A stretch of 42,950 nucleotides of DNA from Sporodiniella umbellata (taxonomy: Eukaryota > Mucoromycota > Mucoromycetes > Mucorales > Rhizopodaceae). The stretch covers positions 1 to 42,950 of the forward strand of contig JAIXMR010000148.1 of assembly GCA_025677835.1 (NCBI GenBank), given 5' to 3'. Position numbers and translations under genes: made by a program. Under the pieces are notes generated by a model. It did not search any database. It had not been told where the DNA came from and was given only the letters and a program-made list of their open reading frames with translations. Of this stretch, positions 12,043-25,195 are shown in pieces. Every line of letters begins with the position of its first letter. Positions within the stretch are counted from its first letter, which is position 1.

Positions 12043-13065
12043 CTATATAGAATCAAAACAGATGGCCCAATAGCCAGCCTTCCAATAGATTTTTCTTTTG
12101 GTAGAACAGCTTTTTACTTTTTTTGAACTGAGTATTGTTGCAATCTGGTGTAAAGTCCGTTGGACTATGAATTTTGTATTGTAAGGTACTTGTTTGATAA
12201 TGTATTGCCAGTAGCTCGACCCTATATTATAGTGGGTGGCTAGCAATATCGTTCTAAAGGCCGTCTTGGGCAGATTGTGAATATCATTTGAGATTGTCGT
12301 ACCAAGAAATGCAGTTCATCATCATATGATTCGCGACATACTCGGCAGACAGGACTATCTATCACCCTCAAGCGGTAGAGAAAAGCTGAGTGGGGCAACT
12401 TTCGACACAGTGTTCTATAACCCAGTGTATGAGCGTTGGGTATCATCTGGATTTGCCAGAAGAAACCGATTTGCGATTTAAGCTGAGGGTAGTCATTTGG
12501 TTTCGTGTCGAGCACTTTGATACGTCTATACTTTTTCTTTTCGAAGCGTAACAAGAAATCAGAAAGGCGTATTGTACACCATGAGGTGGGTCTGTACACG
12601 ACGGAAAACGCTTTGATTTCGAATCAGTACACATACTGTTTTAATTCCAACAATGAAGGGAAAATTATAGGCTCTTGTTAGTTCATCTTTGATTAATACT
12701 CTTGGGGAGCGATTCTAATGCTAGATTGAACAGTATCGGGGTTTCCTTGTCTCAATCCACGTTGCTGTATCACTGAAAGAACCATTGATGTTGATTTGCA
12801 CCTCATTGTTTAAAAAAAAAAAAAAAAAAAAAAGGTTGCATAGACATTCAATCAAATGGATATTGAAACCAAAGAGATGTAGTACTTTTTCAAGGTATCG
12901 GGGGGGGGCGTACACGATCATGAGCCTTTTCTTGATCCAAAAGTAGGGCTATACTAGGGTATTCTCTATACTTGCTGTAGAATCAGGTTTAGAATCAGCT
13001 CGTTGTCACCCATGAATCTGGATTTCATAAACCCAGTTTGTGTTCTCTTACTAGCCTATTGTTGT
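12043..13065 (-). pseudogene. Decayed LINE (non-LTR retrotransposon) RT fragment with zf-RVT end
   Basis: From high to low coordinates I can read QTGFMKSRFMGDNE near 13040, LLLDQEKAHDRV near 12930, NNEVQININGSF near 12800, then QQRGLRQGNP and ILFNLALESLP in shifted frames. These match the order of L1/Tad-type reverse transcriptase motifs. A large internal deletion removes the part with the catalytic YADD box. The next recognisable part is the C-terminal zinc-binding domain (zf-RVT-like): FFWQIQMIPNAHTLGYR with Cys pairs in VCRVC near 12345, and a tail ending GYWAICFDSI at 12043. There are several frameshifts, stops and a T-tract expansion. It begins about 250 bp after the satellite array. Confidence 0.82.
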
Positions 13066-13275
13066 AGGCCGGCAGATGGAATGACTCCCTGAGACTGTTA
13101 TGATTCCGATGGATTCAGCTTTGGGTCGGCTGAGTGTTTTAAATCAACCCTGAAATGGATACCCACCCTGTTGCAAGGCCTGTTATGATTCAGAAAAACT
13201 TTATTTGTGACGACAGGGCAGAAAAGGTTAAGTTTCCAGCCAATAGAAACGCTCACTCACGAAAACAGAGGGTAT

Positions 13276-13491
13276 TCAAAGAGTGTATCCAGGCACGACT
13301 TGATCCAGACTAGGATCGATAAGGGTAGACCATGAAGGATGAGGAGGACTGGGTCGTAAAGGGGGTCGGATTCTACGTGTGTTTTCGATTCGTATGGTGG
13401 GTGTTGTTTTGGCTGATGATCGCAGCCTCCGGATCAAAATCGAAAGCAAAACACACCCGCTTATGAAAAGTAAGAAAAAGTAAAAGATCAT
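13276..13491 (-). CDS. Possible small single-pass membrane protein, 71 aa
   Basis: A 71-codon ORF starts with a strongly hydrophobic segment (MIFYFFLLFISGCVLL, residues 1-20). It continues with a basic, Pro/Ser-rich tail, so it could be a signal-anchored or secreted peptide. Support beyond the ORF: less AT-rich composition than the flanks, a TATATAAA on the same strand just upstream (13515-13522), a perfect CRE palindrome at 13653-13660, and an AATAAA on the minus strand near 13210 after the stop. The TATA box is only about 25 bp from the ATG, which is unusually close. I do not recognise a family; it may be spurious. Confidence 0.38.
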   Translation of the reverse strand: MIFYFFLLFISGCVLLSILIRRLRSSAKTTPTIRIENTRRIRPPLRPSPPHPSWSTLIDPSLDQVVPGYTL

Positions 13492-13652
13492 TTGTTATGA
13501 GCAATAGGGATAGATTTATATATTATAAAAAAAAAAAAAAAAAAAGGAGAGAGAGGCTGTAGGCTTCTTTGTCTGATTTCACGTCACTTATTTTCATCTT
13601 AACCGTCTTTGTTTTAGACTCCTTTTGAGAAAGGGTGTGGGGGGCCTTTCCG

Positions 13653-13660
13653 TGACGTCA
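13653..13660. promoter_or_regulatory. Perfect CRE/ATF palindrome TGACGTCA
   Basis: TGACGTCA is the consensus for CREB/ATF-type bZIP factors. It lies about 160 bp upstream of the small minus-strand ORF at 13491 and 3' of the Zn2Cys6 gene. A half-like site (CACGTCAC) occurs near 13580. The surrounding 13.49-13.96 kb is otherwise homopolymer-rich and without a convincing gene. Confidence 0.35.
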
Positions 13661-13965
13661 TTTTAGCGGAATGAAAAATGATTTGAGAATTTCTATTGCG
13701 GACCGAACCCAGGCGGGACATTCAAAAAAAAAAAAAAAAAAAAATGCCTCGTTTGTTTTCAAGCCCAACAAAAATTTCTGTAAAGAAAAATTTCATTCAA
13801 AATTTCATTGAAAGGTGTAGTAGAAAAAGTGCGGACCAAAAAAAAAAAAAAAAAAAAAAAAGAGAGAGAAAGGGGGGGGGGAGGGAAAGAGTAGATATAT
13901 AAATATTTAGAATAGGATGTGTGTACATAAGATAGATCAATATCCTAGAGGAGGGTTGTATATGT

Positions 13966-16592
13966 TTAGTTGGGTAGAAAGGTGCGTTGGTCTTGAAAGG
14001 CGGGGTCGTGCCAATCGGCCCAATGGAGATGGGGAGGGAAGGCGATAGGGGAAGTAGGGTAGTTGAGATCGTAAGCGAATGATTGAGAAGATGAGGATGG
14101 GTCAGGATGAGAATAGACAGTGGGGTAAGGGAGAGCTTCTAGGTTTGGCCTGGGATAGAGACGGTCTTCAGGCTGAAAGATGGGTTCTGGTAAGACGGGA
14201 TGAAGAAGAGGGTTTTGCAATGTGGGCGTGATGCCACCGATGATGCTGGTGTTCATCATTCGTTGATAGTAAGTCGCTTTGGGCATCAATTGAAGGGTGG
14301 GGCTTTTCGGGACGAGGTCCAGATCTTCCTGAAGGTGACTAAACTGATCTTGATCTTCAGCCGAGATGGGGTCGGCGAGGTGAATGTGGTGAATAGTGAT
14401 GAGGGTGGACAGGATACGATGCGCTCTCTGAGCAGAAGCCAGCTGCTCCCCATAGCTCTTCAAGAGCACAATGGCACACTGGAGTCTCTTGAGGCGCAGC
14501 AAGGAGTCCCTGTTCTGTAACACAAGCACAAGATGAATCAGGCACGACTGAAACATGGAATACACAAAGGAGGTAGGCAGACAGAAAGGCGCGTAAGAAT
14601 CTGGGTCGGTCATGAACGATTGTTTCTGCTTGACGATGACCATGATATTACAGGCAGCCGTTTCGCATGCCTGACGAGATTTGGTGGCCAATGCGTCCTG
14701 GTGTAAGCTGGATTCAATAAAAGGGCGATGAAGTAAGAGCATGACGGTATAATAAAAAAGCAAGAGATTGGCTGTGATTTTAAAAAAAAATAATAATAAT
14801 AATAAAAAAAAAAAAAAAAAAGGCACCAATGAATGGCTTGTTTTTAAATCGACTAAAATATATAATTTTACCCTTTTCAGCTTGTGAGACGCCGGAGAGG
14901 TGTTTTTGTTTCCAGTCTTTCAGGCGGAGGTCGAGGGTGTCGAGAATGGTGGGATGGTCGAGGTTGGCATTGTCATTGGATTTTTTAGAACTGGGTGCGT
15001 AGAGCGCCTTGAGGATTCTGCCGAGGAGTTCAGAGAGTTTGATGAGGGCAAGGAAGCCATGGTAGACCGGGGGGCCTGGGCTATGGGCTTGATCAAAGAC
15101 TTCGTGAGGTACAGGAAAGTCAGTATCGAAATCCCTGTCGAGAATTGTCAAAGGTTTGCCTGCCCGGGCGCCCATAAAGCGATCGAGTACGTAACAGGCA
15201 AAGAAAACCCGATGTCTGGTTTCGATCTCTGACCGGGGCAGATTCCAATGATGGCAGGAACGATGCAGGCCAATGTCCTGAGCCATACGGATGGCCTTGC
15301 CCAGCATAAACCACTGCATCGACTCCACATCGGCCTCGTCCATGTCCAGATAGAGCGTCACCAGGAGCGAGGCCTGTACATGCCGGAGCCGGGCGCGATA
15401 GGAGTCCTGCAGACGGGCCATCACCTTACGAAAGTAAGCGTCCGCATACACGTTTGCTTTCTTGAACTGTTTGGGGAAATGACGTGATGCGAAACGGAAA
15501 GCGACGGCAAGTACAGCCTGTACGAGGATATTATTACCTGACTTGGTATCGCCTGCTTCAAATGTGCTCTTGTTAACAATCGGCAGAAACTTGTGAATGT
15601 GTGTAAAATACCTATTTTTATCTATCAATTCAGTTCAGTTTTTTTTTTTTCAGTTTTTTACAAGTCAATGGCCTTTTTGATACACGAGGTGAGAGGAGCG
15701 GTATGGGTGAGCGATCCAGGCGTGAGATGAAGCGCGTGAGGAGTATCTCGTTTGGTGTCAAAGATGGAACTGGTCAGAGAAAAGCCGACATCGAGGCGAG
15801 TGTATTTGCCTGAGAGTGAGGAGGCATTGGCTTGTACAACGAGCAGCTCCTTTTGAGGCATTATTTTAAGCGCTACATCCTGGCGGCCGGGACATGGCAC
15901 GTACGAAGCTGTTTTGAACAGGTCGTTATTTTCAAGCCTGATGCCTGCGGATAAGCCTGTATATTTGATAGAGTCGTAATCCTCTGAGTTCAGGTTGGCA
16001 ATGGCTTCTTCCATCGAGCTAGTACCTCCCCGCAGACTTCTCGCCCTCTCCTCCTCCTCCTCCAACTCATCATCATCATCATCGTCAAAAGAAGAGTCAT
16101 CGTCGTCGCTGGTATATTTGGGTGTGCACTGAGCTCTACTTTCAATAGCAAAATCGTTGGCTTCCATCTCCTGGATGGATTTGTTGGTCAAATGGGTCAA
16201 CAAAGCCTCCATCTTTCGACAGCGATTCTCCAGGTTTTCAACATATCTAATAGAAAAAAAAAAAAAAAAAGAATCAATCCATCCATCACTCTATTCATAC
16301 CATCGTTCTTACAGACTGGGTGGGCCTCTTTTCTTTCGGACGGTTAGAAACTCGCATTTGTATCCCCACTAAGAGAACGTTTTTAAAATAAGGGTTATAT
16401 GACTATCTCTCTATTCTTGATCCCCCTTACTGCCTTGCAATTCGAACAGGTTTCGTTGCTGTCAGCATCACAACGAGCTTTTCGTTTTCTGCAAAAATCG
16501 CAGCTTCTTTTGGCTCTTGTCCGCTTCAGGGGTATCATGGATGGATCGCGACTGTCGACTGAGCCGTCGTCTCTAGCATTTGAAGAATTCAT
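13966..16592 (-). CDS. Zn2Cys6 fungal transcription factor, 782 aa, 5 exons
   Basis: Exons 16592-16431, 16368-16313, 16246-15662, 15611-14872 and 14771-13966 join in frame. Residues 31-59 form a complete zinc cluster, C31-x2-C34-x6-C41-x7-C49-x2-C52-x6-C59. The sixth Cys comes from exon 2, which confirms the first splice. A basic linker (RKKRGPP) and short coiled coil (YVENLENRCRKMEALL) follow, typical of Gal4-type DNA binding and dimerisation. An acidic Asp/Glu run precedes the middle region. From about residue 265 (YFTHIHKFLPIVNKSTF) to ~600 it matches the fungal-specific transcription factor domain, with helices such as RFMGARAGKPLT and NLLLFYYTVMLLLHRPFI. The C-terminus is Pro-rich. It is nuclear; the layout resembles the Xlnr1-like regulators of Mucorales, but the target genes cannot be told. 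Confidence 0.92.
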
Positions 16593-17411
16593 TCTCCCAA
16601 AAACAAATAAAACAAATAAATAAATAAACGGGAGATGCGTAGAGAGAGGTGTGGGAAAGAGTAAACTGACTTGAAGAAAAAGGGAAAAATTAAAAAAATT
16701 AAAAAAAAAAAAAAAAATTAAAAATTAAAAAGAAAAAAAAAAAAAAAATTGCCGTAGAATTATATTCTCTCTCTTTTAACACGTGCGTTATTTTAAATTC
16801 AAACATTCAAAAAAGATAGTTGTTGCCATGCTGGTTTAGCTTACTTTTTGTTATTTTCTATATTTTCTTTTTTTAGTATTTTCTGAATTTTCTGTATTTT
16901 TTTTGATTTTTTTGATTTTTTCTATCTATTTTTTTGATTTTTTCTATATTTTTTTTTTTTTTTTTTTTTTTGATTTTTTTTTTTCCTTTTGGCGTGTTGA
17001 TTTCTTATGGCCCTTTGTCTAGCCTTACGCAAAGTCTAAAAATACACACAAAAACGACTAAATATAGTAGTGGACAGGCTTCCCTTTGTGTTGCCTCGCA
17101 GTTCAAAGTCAGTTGTCCGTTTCAAAGAAGGTCATTCAAAAAAAGGCAGTCCACACTCTCTGGACAACGAAATCTACCCATTGGCTGATTGCTTTCAGGG
17201 CAAAAGAACTGAGCTACAAACCGTTTTTTTTTTTTTTTTTTTTTGGTAGAAGGTCACTCAAGTAGAAATACTCAAGTATTGTCAAAAAAAAAAAACACAT
17301 CCAACGATGTCTTGGCATTCTGTATTCTGCACGTCATTTGTGGCTGATAGATAGATAGATAGATATATGTACGTGTGTATATTTATTAGGCTTGTGATGA
17401 GGAGGATAGGA
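16593..17411. other. Intergenic: promoter side of the Zn2Cys6 gene
   Basis: Very AT-rich with long A and T runs (16690-16750, 16860-16985, 17225-17244). A CACGTG-like ACACGTGCG lies near 16778. A (GATA)n run is at about 17346. No gene is supported. Confidence 0.5.
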
Positions 17412-20400
17412 TTAGCGGTACATTTCGTTCTGAAGTTGGCTTACGATTCTAAAGAAAGGGGGTTCATAAGACATGTGTAGGAGATGAAAGGTGACTTACT
17501 TTTGCAGCTGCTCGTTTGCATCTTTGATTTCATCCATTTTCATCCTCAACTGGAAATTATCTTTTTCCAGGTGTTCTATCTTGATGCTTTCCTCCTTGAG
17601 TTTGGCCTAGAAAGCCCAAAAGAAAAAGTAAGATCAGCGTGTATAGGTTGTGTTTTCAAAAAGGTTTACCTCTGCACTGTCATATTCTTTGTTCATCAAC
17701 CGGATCTCGAGATCTTTGGATTCCAGTTGACTGTCTTTTTCTTGACATCGCGCCTCGAGTATGGACAAGTTGTGTTTAGAATCCTCTGCTAGATCCTGCA
17801 TGTCTTTGTGTTGGGAGGCAGCCATGGTCTTGAGCCGGTAAGAAAACTCTTCTACCTCTCGATTTTTCTCATCCAGCAGCTCTTTGAATTGGTTTTCCAG
17901 CAACTTGATTTCCTTTTGATGCTGTACGTCATCCTTGCCTTTCAATAACAGCTGTTCGATCTCTTGCTTTCTCTGTTCGATTTCTTCCGATTTGCGCTCG
18001 CTTTCTCTCTGTAGATGCTCCAGTTGCTCCTGTTGAGCCTTGTTCCATTCGGCCTGTAATCCTTCGATTTCCCTCTGCATCTTTTCGGTCATTTCGTCGT
18101 TGCTTTTAGCGTAACGCTCGCTTTCCAAGGCGTGTTGCGCTTGTACCGTCGCGAGTTTTTCTTTGTATTGACTTTCGAGCGCCTGTCGGTCGGTGATCGC
18201 TTGGTCCTGTAAGGTCTGTGCTTCTTGTATCGAAAGCTTGTATTGATTCTCAAGTGTGGTCATTGCCACCGTATGTTCAGAGATTAATTGATCGATTTGA
18301 GACTCGTAACTCTCGGCCAGTTCTGCCTGTAACCCCTCTACGGGTCAGTTCCTTTTCTATCTCTTTTTCTTATTTTACCTCAATGACCGATCGAATCGAT
18401 TCGGATTGTACCGCAAGTTTGGCTTGAAGTTTCTGAAGCGCGTGTTGATGATCGTTTTCTAGCCTGGACAGTTGTGTGGCATGTTGTTCCATCCTTTCTT
18501 CTGCCTATATACACGCGATCAATCAATCAATGCATTCGAGGGGAGGGGAGGGGGGGTTACCTTTTCTTTTTCAGCTTGTGCTTGCGATGACAAGAGGGTT
18601 TGAACGGATGCCTGGTGAGCTGCTTGAAGCTCATCGACAAACGCTTGATGCTCCTTGACCAAAGCATCCAACGCTTGTTGATGGTCTGCCTTGAGCTCAG
18701 CCAGGACAGCGGTGTGGTGAGCGGAGGCAGGCGCGTTTTCTTGCAAGGCGGCGATTTCTGCCGCATGGGTGTGTTGGAGCATTTTTAGGGCTTGGGCATG
18801 CTCTTCACGAAGGCTGGCACCTACAGAAGCATCGTAGTCTTTCTTTTGCACCTCCCAAGCATCGCTCAGGCTCTGGATTTCTTGCCGATGGTGTTCTGAC
18901 AGACGTTCGATCTCGGCCGCATGTTGCTGTTGAAGGCTGTCAGCCAGCGGACCGGTCTGGCGAAGGCTCTCTAATGCCTGCGCATGGTCTGAATGTAGCT
19001 TGGCGATGATCTGTTCGTATCTTTCGACCGTCTCTGCTTTGGCTTGGGCGATCGCTTCCGGGGGCTGGACAAGAGCCAGCCGGTGCTTTTCTTCCAACGC
19101 TTCCTTTTCACGGTCCCTCTGTAGGATATAATCCCGCTTGAGCTCGTTCAACTTACTTTCATGTTCGGCTTGCGACCGTGCAAGCTCGGCCTGATGGACG
19201 GACTGTAGCGCTTCCTTCATCTCCTGTCGGATGCTGTCCAGATGGCTCTCGCGTTCGGCCAGAAGCGTCTTGATCTGTTGCTGGTGTTCGGCAGCCAACG
19301 CGGTCTGTTGGTTGATTTCGGCACGCAGTTCAGATTCGAGTTGTGCCAGGCCTTGGCTATGGTGATGTTCGAGTTGTTCGATTGCCTGACGGTGGCTACC
19401 GGCCAATTGCTCTACCTGAGACTCAAACTCCTTGCGTACTTCGTGTTCGTGCCGGGTCATGGTGTTGGCTTCCTTGAGCGCTTTGGTATGCGAGGCTTTC
19501 AAACGTTCGACGGTGGCTGCATGTTGGCTGGCAAGCGCTTCCAAAGCGGCCGTATGCTCAGCTTGGATATGTTCAGAGCGTTCTATATCTTGACTCGAGC
19601 GCTCTTGTTGATGATGCGCTTCCAGTTCGCTCAGTTTGGCCTGATAGCCTTGCTCTATACGAACCTAGTCTAGGGCGTCAATGTTGGGTGGATAATCTTT
19701 TTTTTTTTTTTTTTTTTTCAGTTTACCCTTTCCTCCTCTATCGATGCCTTTAACTGGCTCTGGAACATGACAGTCAGACGCTCTGTTTCTTGGGTATGGC
19801 TAACGGTCATGCTATCCATCTTGTTCTGTATCTGTGCTTGTTCTTGCTTCAGAGATTGAATGATCTGTTCATGCGACTGTTGGAGCTGCCCATATTGGCT
19901 GTCGTAATCTGCACGGACCGCGGCCTCTGTTTCCTGCTTGATTCGCAAGATATCTGCCTCGTTCATCACCGCCTGCACCCGGGCCAGTTCTTCCTGATGG
20001 GCTTTGTCTAATGCCTCTGCCTCTTTTTGATAGGTTTCTTTGAGTTGATCCATCTGGGCCTAGAAGAAGAAAAAAGTACACAGTTGAGTCTTTTTGTTGT
20101 TTAGTTTGAATCTACTTTTAGGGAGAGAGTGAGTTGATCCAGAGCGTTTTGGTGAGACAGTTGAGATTCTTTTAGCTGGGCTTCGGAACGAGCGTTGATC
20201 TCATCCAAGTGCTTCTCGTGTGTTTCGTTGGTCTGGAGGGCAGCCTGGGTGAGCTCTTCGATTTTGGCCAGCAGGGTGAGTTCTTGCCCGTCTGTCTCGG
20301 TCTGGGCTTGGACAGCCTGGAGAGAGGCCTGGAGAGCGGACAGCTGAGCTTCGTAGTCTTCCCCTAAGGCTCTGATCTGCTGAGCATGTTGTTCGTTCAG

Positions 20401-21509
20401 CTGCTGACTGAAATCGGTCATTCTTGTTTGATGGGATTGATGTAGATCCTAACGACATATAAGCCACCAGACCCAAAGAGACAGGGTTGACTTACCTGCA
20501 CACTTTCACGTAGCTCGTCTGTGTCCTTCTTGAGGCGCAAGATTTCGAGTTCTTTATCCCGGATACGATCGATCAACTCTTGTTTTTCAGACTCGAGTTT
20601 TTCCCGTAGCTTTTCCATATTGTCACGCAAGATTTCTTCTGCCGCCTCCTGTCGTTTGACCCATTCTGCCTTTTCCTCTTCAAGCGCGGCCAAGGTGGCC
20701 TGGTGGTGGGACTGTTCTTGTTGACTGAGTTCGGCCTGGGTGGTTTCTAAGGCGTGCTGAACCCGGTCAAGTTCCTGCCGGGTGTCATCCAACTGTTTTT
20801 TAAATTCACTGGGTTCTTCTGTACTGGTGGTAGGCGTCACCGAGTGTTCAGGGGTGGCCAGACCCGTGATCTCGATCTGAGTTAATCTTTCCTTGAGGAC
20901 ATTCAAATCGGCTTCTTTGCTTTCAATCAAAGCTTGTTTTTCAGACAGGCTGTTTTCCATCGCTGCGTTCTACGCTTTTTTTTTTTAAAAACATCTTCCA
21001 CATTGAACCCCAAACCTTACCTTTTCTTTCAACCTGTTTAGTTCTGCCAACAGCTCAGCCGTCTCCGATCGACCCGTGGCGGGTAGGGAAGAAGGGCGTC
21101 GTGCGCTGGAAGAGGCTGTGGGTGATACTTTCTTGCTCGCCGTCGTACGGGGAACTGCCGTTTTTCTGCTGGCCGTCGTACTCACTGAGGACCGTTCGGT
21201 TGGTTTGGTGACAGAAGGTGTACGCGAGGCATGTTTTGTAGGTGTCTTGCTTAACGTGCTCGGCTTGGCTGTCGTTGTAGCTGCTTTAGTAACAGATCTG
21301 ACAGAGGGTGTTTTGGTAGCTGTGCTAGGCTTGACTGTGGGTGTCTTGGTAGCTGTGCTAGGCTTGGCTGTCTTGGTAGTTACAGGTTTACTTACAGTAG
21401 TAGTGCGTGTGGTAGATAAACGAGGCGTGGTTGTCGCTCGTTTCGTAGCACTCACACCTGAAGTAGCTGAATTGATAGCTGATATACGATTCTTCACACT
21501 CTCACTCAT
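17412..21509 (-). CDS. Long coiled-coil protein with Ser/Thr/Lys/Pro-rich basic head, 1219 aa, 9 exons
   Basis: Exons 21509-21021, 20969-20496, 20448-20116, 20059-19727, 19664-18561, 18504-18379, 18326-17670, 17606-17500 and 17448-17412 join in frame. Residues 1-145 are low-complexity and basic, with repeats of the type KPSTATKTP, and resemble the disordered microtubule-binding regions of MAPs. From ~150 to the end the chain is almost continuous heptad coiled coil, rich in Gln, Glu, Ala and His-Gln (HHQ, HQAAL). Many short motifs recur, as in golgin, SMC-arm or CLIP-like rods. No CAP-Gly, kinesin motor, GRIP or ATPase motif is present. A cytoskeletal or scaffold role is inference from composition. 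The start is the MSESVK ATG; a TTG codon three codons earlier is in frame but is not a likely start. The last exon is only 12 codons. Confidence 0.85.
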
Positions 21510-21721
21510 CTTGAACAAAAAGAAAAAAAAAGAAAATTAAAAAATTAAAAAAAAGGGGGAGAAAATGGATCTAAAATAGCCAACCAAAGTCCGACCCATC
21601 GATTGATCTAGCAAGCCCAGCTGGGAGAGAGCTTTGTTTAGTGCATGCATCTCTCCTTGCAGTCTGATTACATTGATTGATCTAGCTTACTATTGATATG
21701 AAAGACTTTGATATGTTTGTA

Positions 21722-21768
<47 letters not shown>

Positions 21769-22052
21769 ATGTGTGACAGCTTTCGTTCTTGTGCCACTCC
21801 CTGCACCATACACAGCCTTGAGAGTTTAATTTTAATCAGAAGGTACGTCGAAAAAGGGAGGGCTCAAGCTGGACTCGATGGTTTGACAAGCCATTTTAAA
21901 GTTTGGATTTATGCTTGTAAATAAGAACTGTTTTTTTTTTTTTTTTAAAAAAAAAATAAAATAAAATAAAAAGAAAGAAAGCCTAGGCGTGTAGGTAGAG
22001 CGAAATAAAAAGCCTCTGTTGACGATTATGGGAAGGGGGGGGGTTTCTTTAT
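21510..22052. other. Intergenic with (TG)n(TA)n microsatellite
   Basis: This is the promoter side of the coiled-coil gene and the 3' flank of the MYST gene. A TG-then-TA repeat lies at about 21721-21772. Two related copies of GATTGATCTAGC occur near 21601 and 21674. No gene is seen. Confidence 0.5.
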
Positions 22053-23454
<1,402 letters not shown>

Positions 23455-24220
23455 CTCTTGATTTGATTTCAAAAATATTTTTTAAAAAAAAAAAAAAAAA
23501 ATTGCAAAAATCGGTTGAAAAAATAGGCAAAAAAAAAAAAAAAAAAAAAAAAAAGGGTGTGTGTGTGTGCGTGTGTGTATGTATGTGTGGGGAGACTAAG
23601 CAAATAAAATAAAAATTGCTTAAAGGCGGACTTTTTTTTTTTTTTTAAAAGTCTTTTGGCAAAGCATCGATAGCAGCCATTCTGTTCTGTAGAGCCAAGA
23701 CAGAGTGTTTAGTTGTAGTGTGCAAACAATGGTTTGTTGGCCCATAACGCTGTAATTCATTTGAACTCTCTTTGTTGTATGCTTCTTTTAAAGGGCTTGT
23801 AGTTTAAATCAAAACGTTGATTTCAAAAAGCAAAGCTTGAATGGAGACTTGCTTTCTAGCAGTAATACGTTTAAAAGCATGATGTACGTATCAAAGAAAC
23901 TGAATACAGCAACTTTTTTCGTACGACGGATGGCTACAGACAAAGACGCTTACTATCTATTTGTTTTTCTTTGCCTATAAGATTATACATAAAAGCAGTG
24001 GCTATGGACTTTGACAGGATCAATGATAGAGTAAGCCACAACGCTACTAAAAGCCCTTTCTAGGACGGATACAGTGCAATAGATTGCTTGATATTACAAC
24101 TCTTGTAGTCACAAAATCACATTAGGCTTACTTTCATTGCAAGATTCAATGTTTGCTGTGATACGCAGTATCGTTCACGAGACACTAGCCAGCTACATAG
24201 GACACTGGCATTTGCGTTTG

Positions 24221-24258
<38 letters not shown>

Positions 24259-25195
24259 TGTTTTGGAGTGTCATGTTATTAAAGCATATAGACAAAGAAA
24301 GTAAACGAACCCTGACTTTTTTTTTTTTTTGGTGACTCTTTAGTTATTAAAGTCATTTAGTAAATAGTGCTAAAGAGGTATTGTGCAACACATATTCAAG
24401 ATATGATTTAGCTTAACTGACTTCCAAAAGATATGAATAAACCCGAGCATTACTGTTTTACCATAGCTGCTTTTTGCCATAGAGAACAATACATAGACCA
24501 CATCCCTTGAAAATTTTTTTTTCTTTTCCCGTGTCCATTGAATCAATCAACGGAATATGCTTTCAAGAAAACAAGTATAGCAAAAAATAATAAGCAAGTG
24601 AAATTGTTTTGTTCGCAAGTACAACCTACAATGATTCGATAGAAAGATAGATAGATAGATAGATAGATATATATATATATAGCCGAGTATGTGTGGCTAT
24701 AGTGCTTTGTTAAGCTTGTATTCAGCTTGTATCCATGATGAGCACACGTTTTGATAGCAAAGAAATTTAGATAAAAGCTGCTAAAACACTTGCTTTAATA
24801 AAAATGTGATTGTTCACGTTTACGATTGGATAGAAAAAGTTTTTTTTTGTTTGACATATATGTTACACTTGACAATGAAGGTTACAAAAAATGACTGAAT
24901 GGAGCAATACTGGATTAAAATGTACATTATTTCTTTTTGACGATCGTTCTACAAAGCCAAGATAATTAAATTGAGGTACAGAGCGTAGAATTTTGTGTAT
25001 GAAAATTATATGAATATTACAAGTTGAATGGAATCAAAGCTTATATACATATTCAAAGACACGAAAACGTATAAATACTCTCAGTCTTTTTCCCCCATTG
25101 ACTTTTGTTTTTTAAAAAAAAAACATCTGTATTTATAGACCTCGGAAATATATCTTGTTTCTTTGCAAACCCCATTCCTTTTTTTTTTTTTGTCT
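23455..25195. other. 1.7-kb intergenic region, no gene
   Basis: It contains long A and T tracts (e.g. 23522-23554, 24222-24250), a (TG)n run near 23558-23588, and (GATA)n followed by (TA)n at about 24646-24681. Both flanking genes start here, since MYST and RNase T2 are divergent. No ORF above 60 codons and no RNA gene recognised. Confidence 0.6.
25070..25077 (+). promoter_or_regulatory. TATA box of the RNase T2 gene
   Basis: TATAAATA lies about 120 bp upstream of the RNase start codon on the same strand, followed by a pyrimidine-rich stretch typical of a fungal start-site region. Confidence 0.5.

Noticed and set aside
14200..14520. Plus-strand ORFs over the Zn2Cys6 gene (also at 14900-15232)
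   Set aside because: Shadows of the well-supported minus-strand exons.
21076..21540. 154-codon plus-strand ORF
   Set aside because: It is the antisense shadow of the Ser/Thr/Lys-rich head of the coiled-coil gene; Val/Leu composition follows from that.
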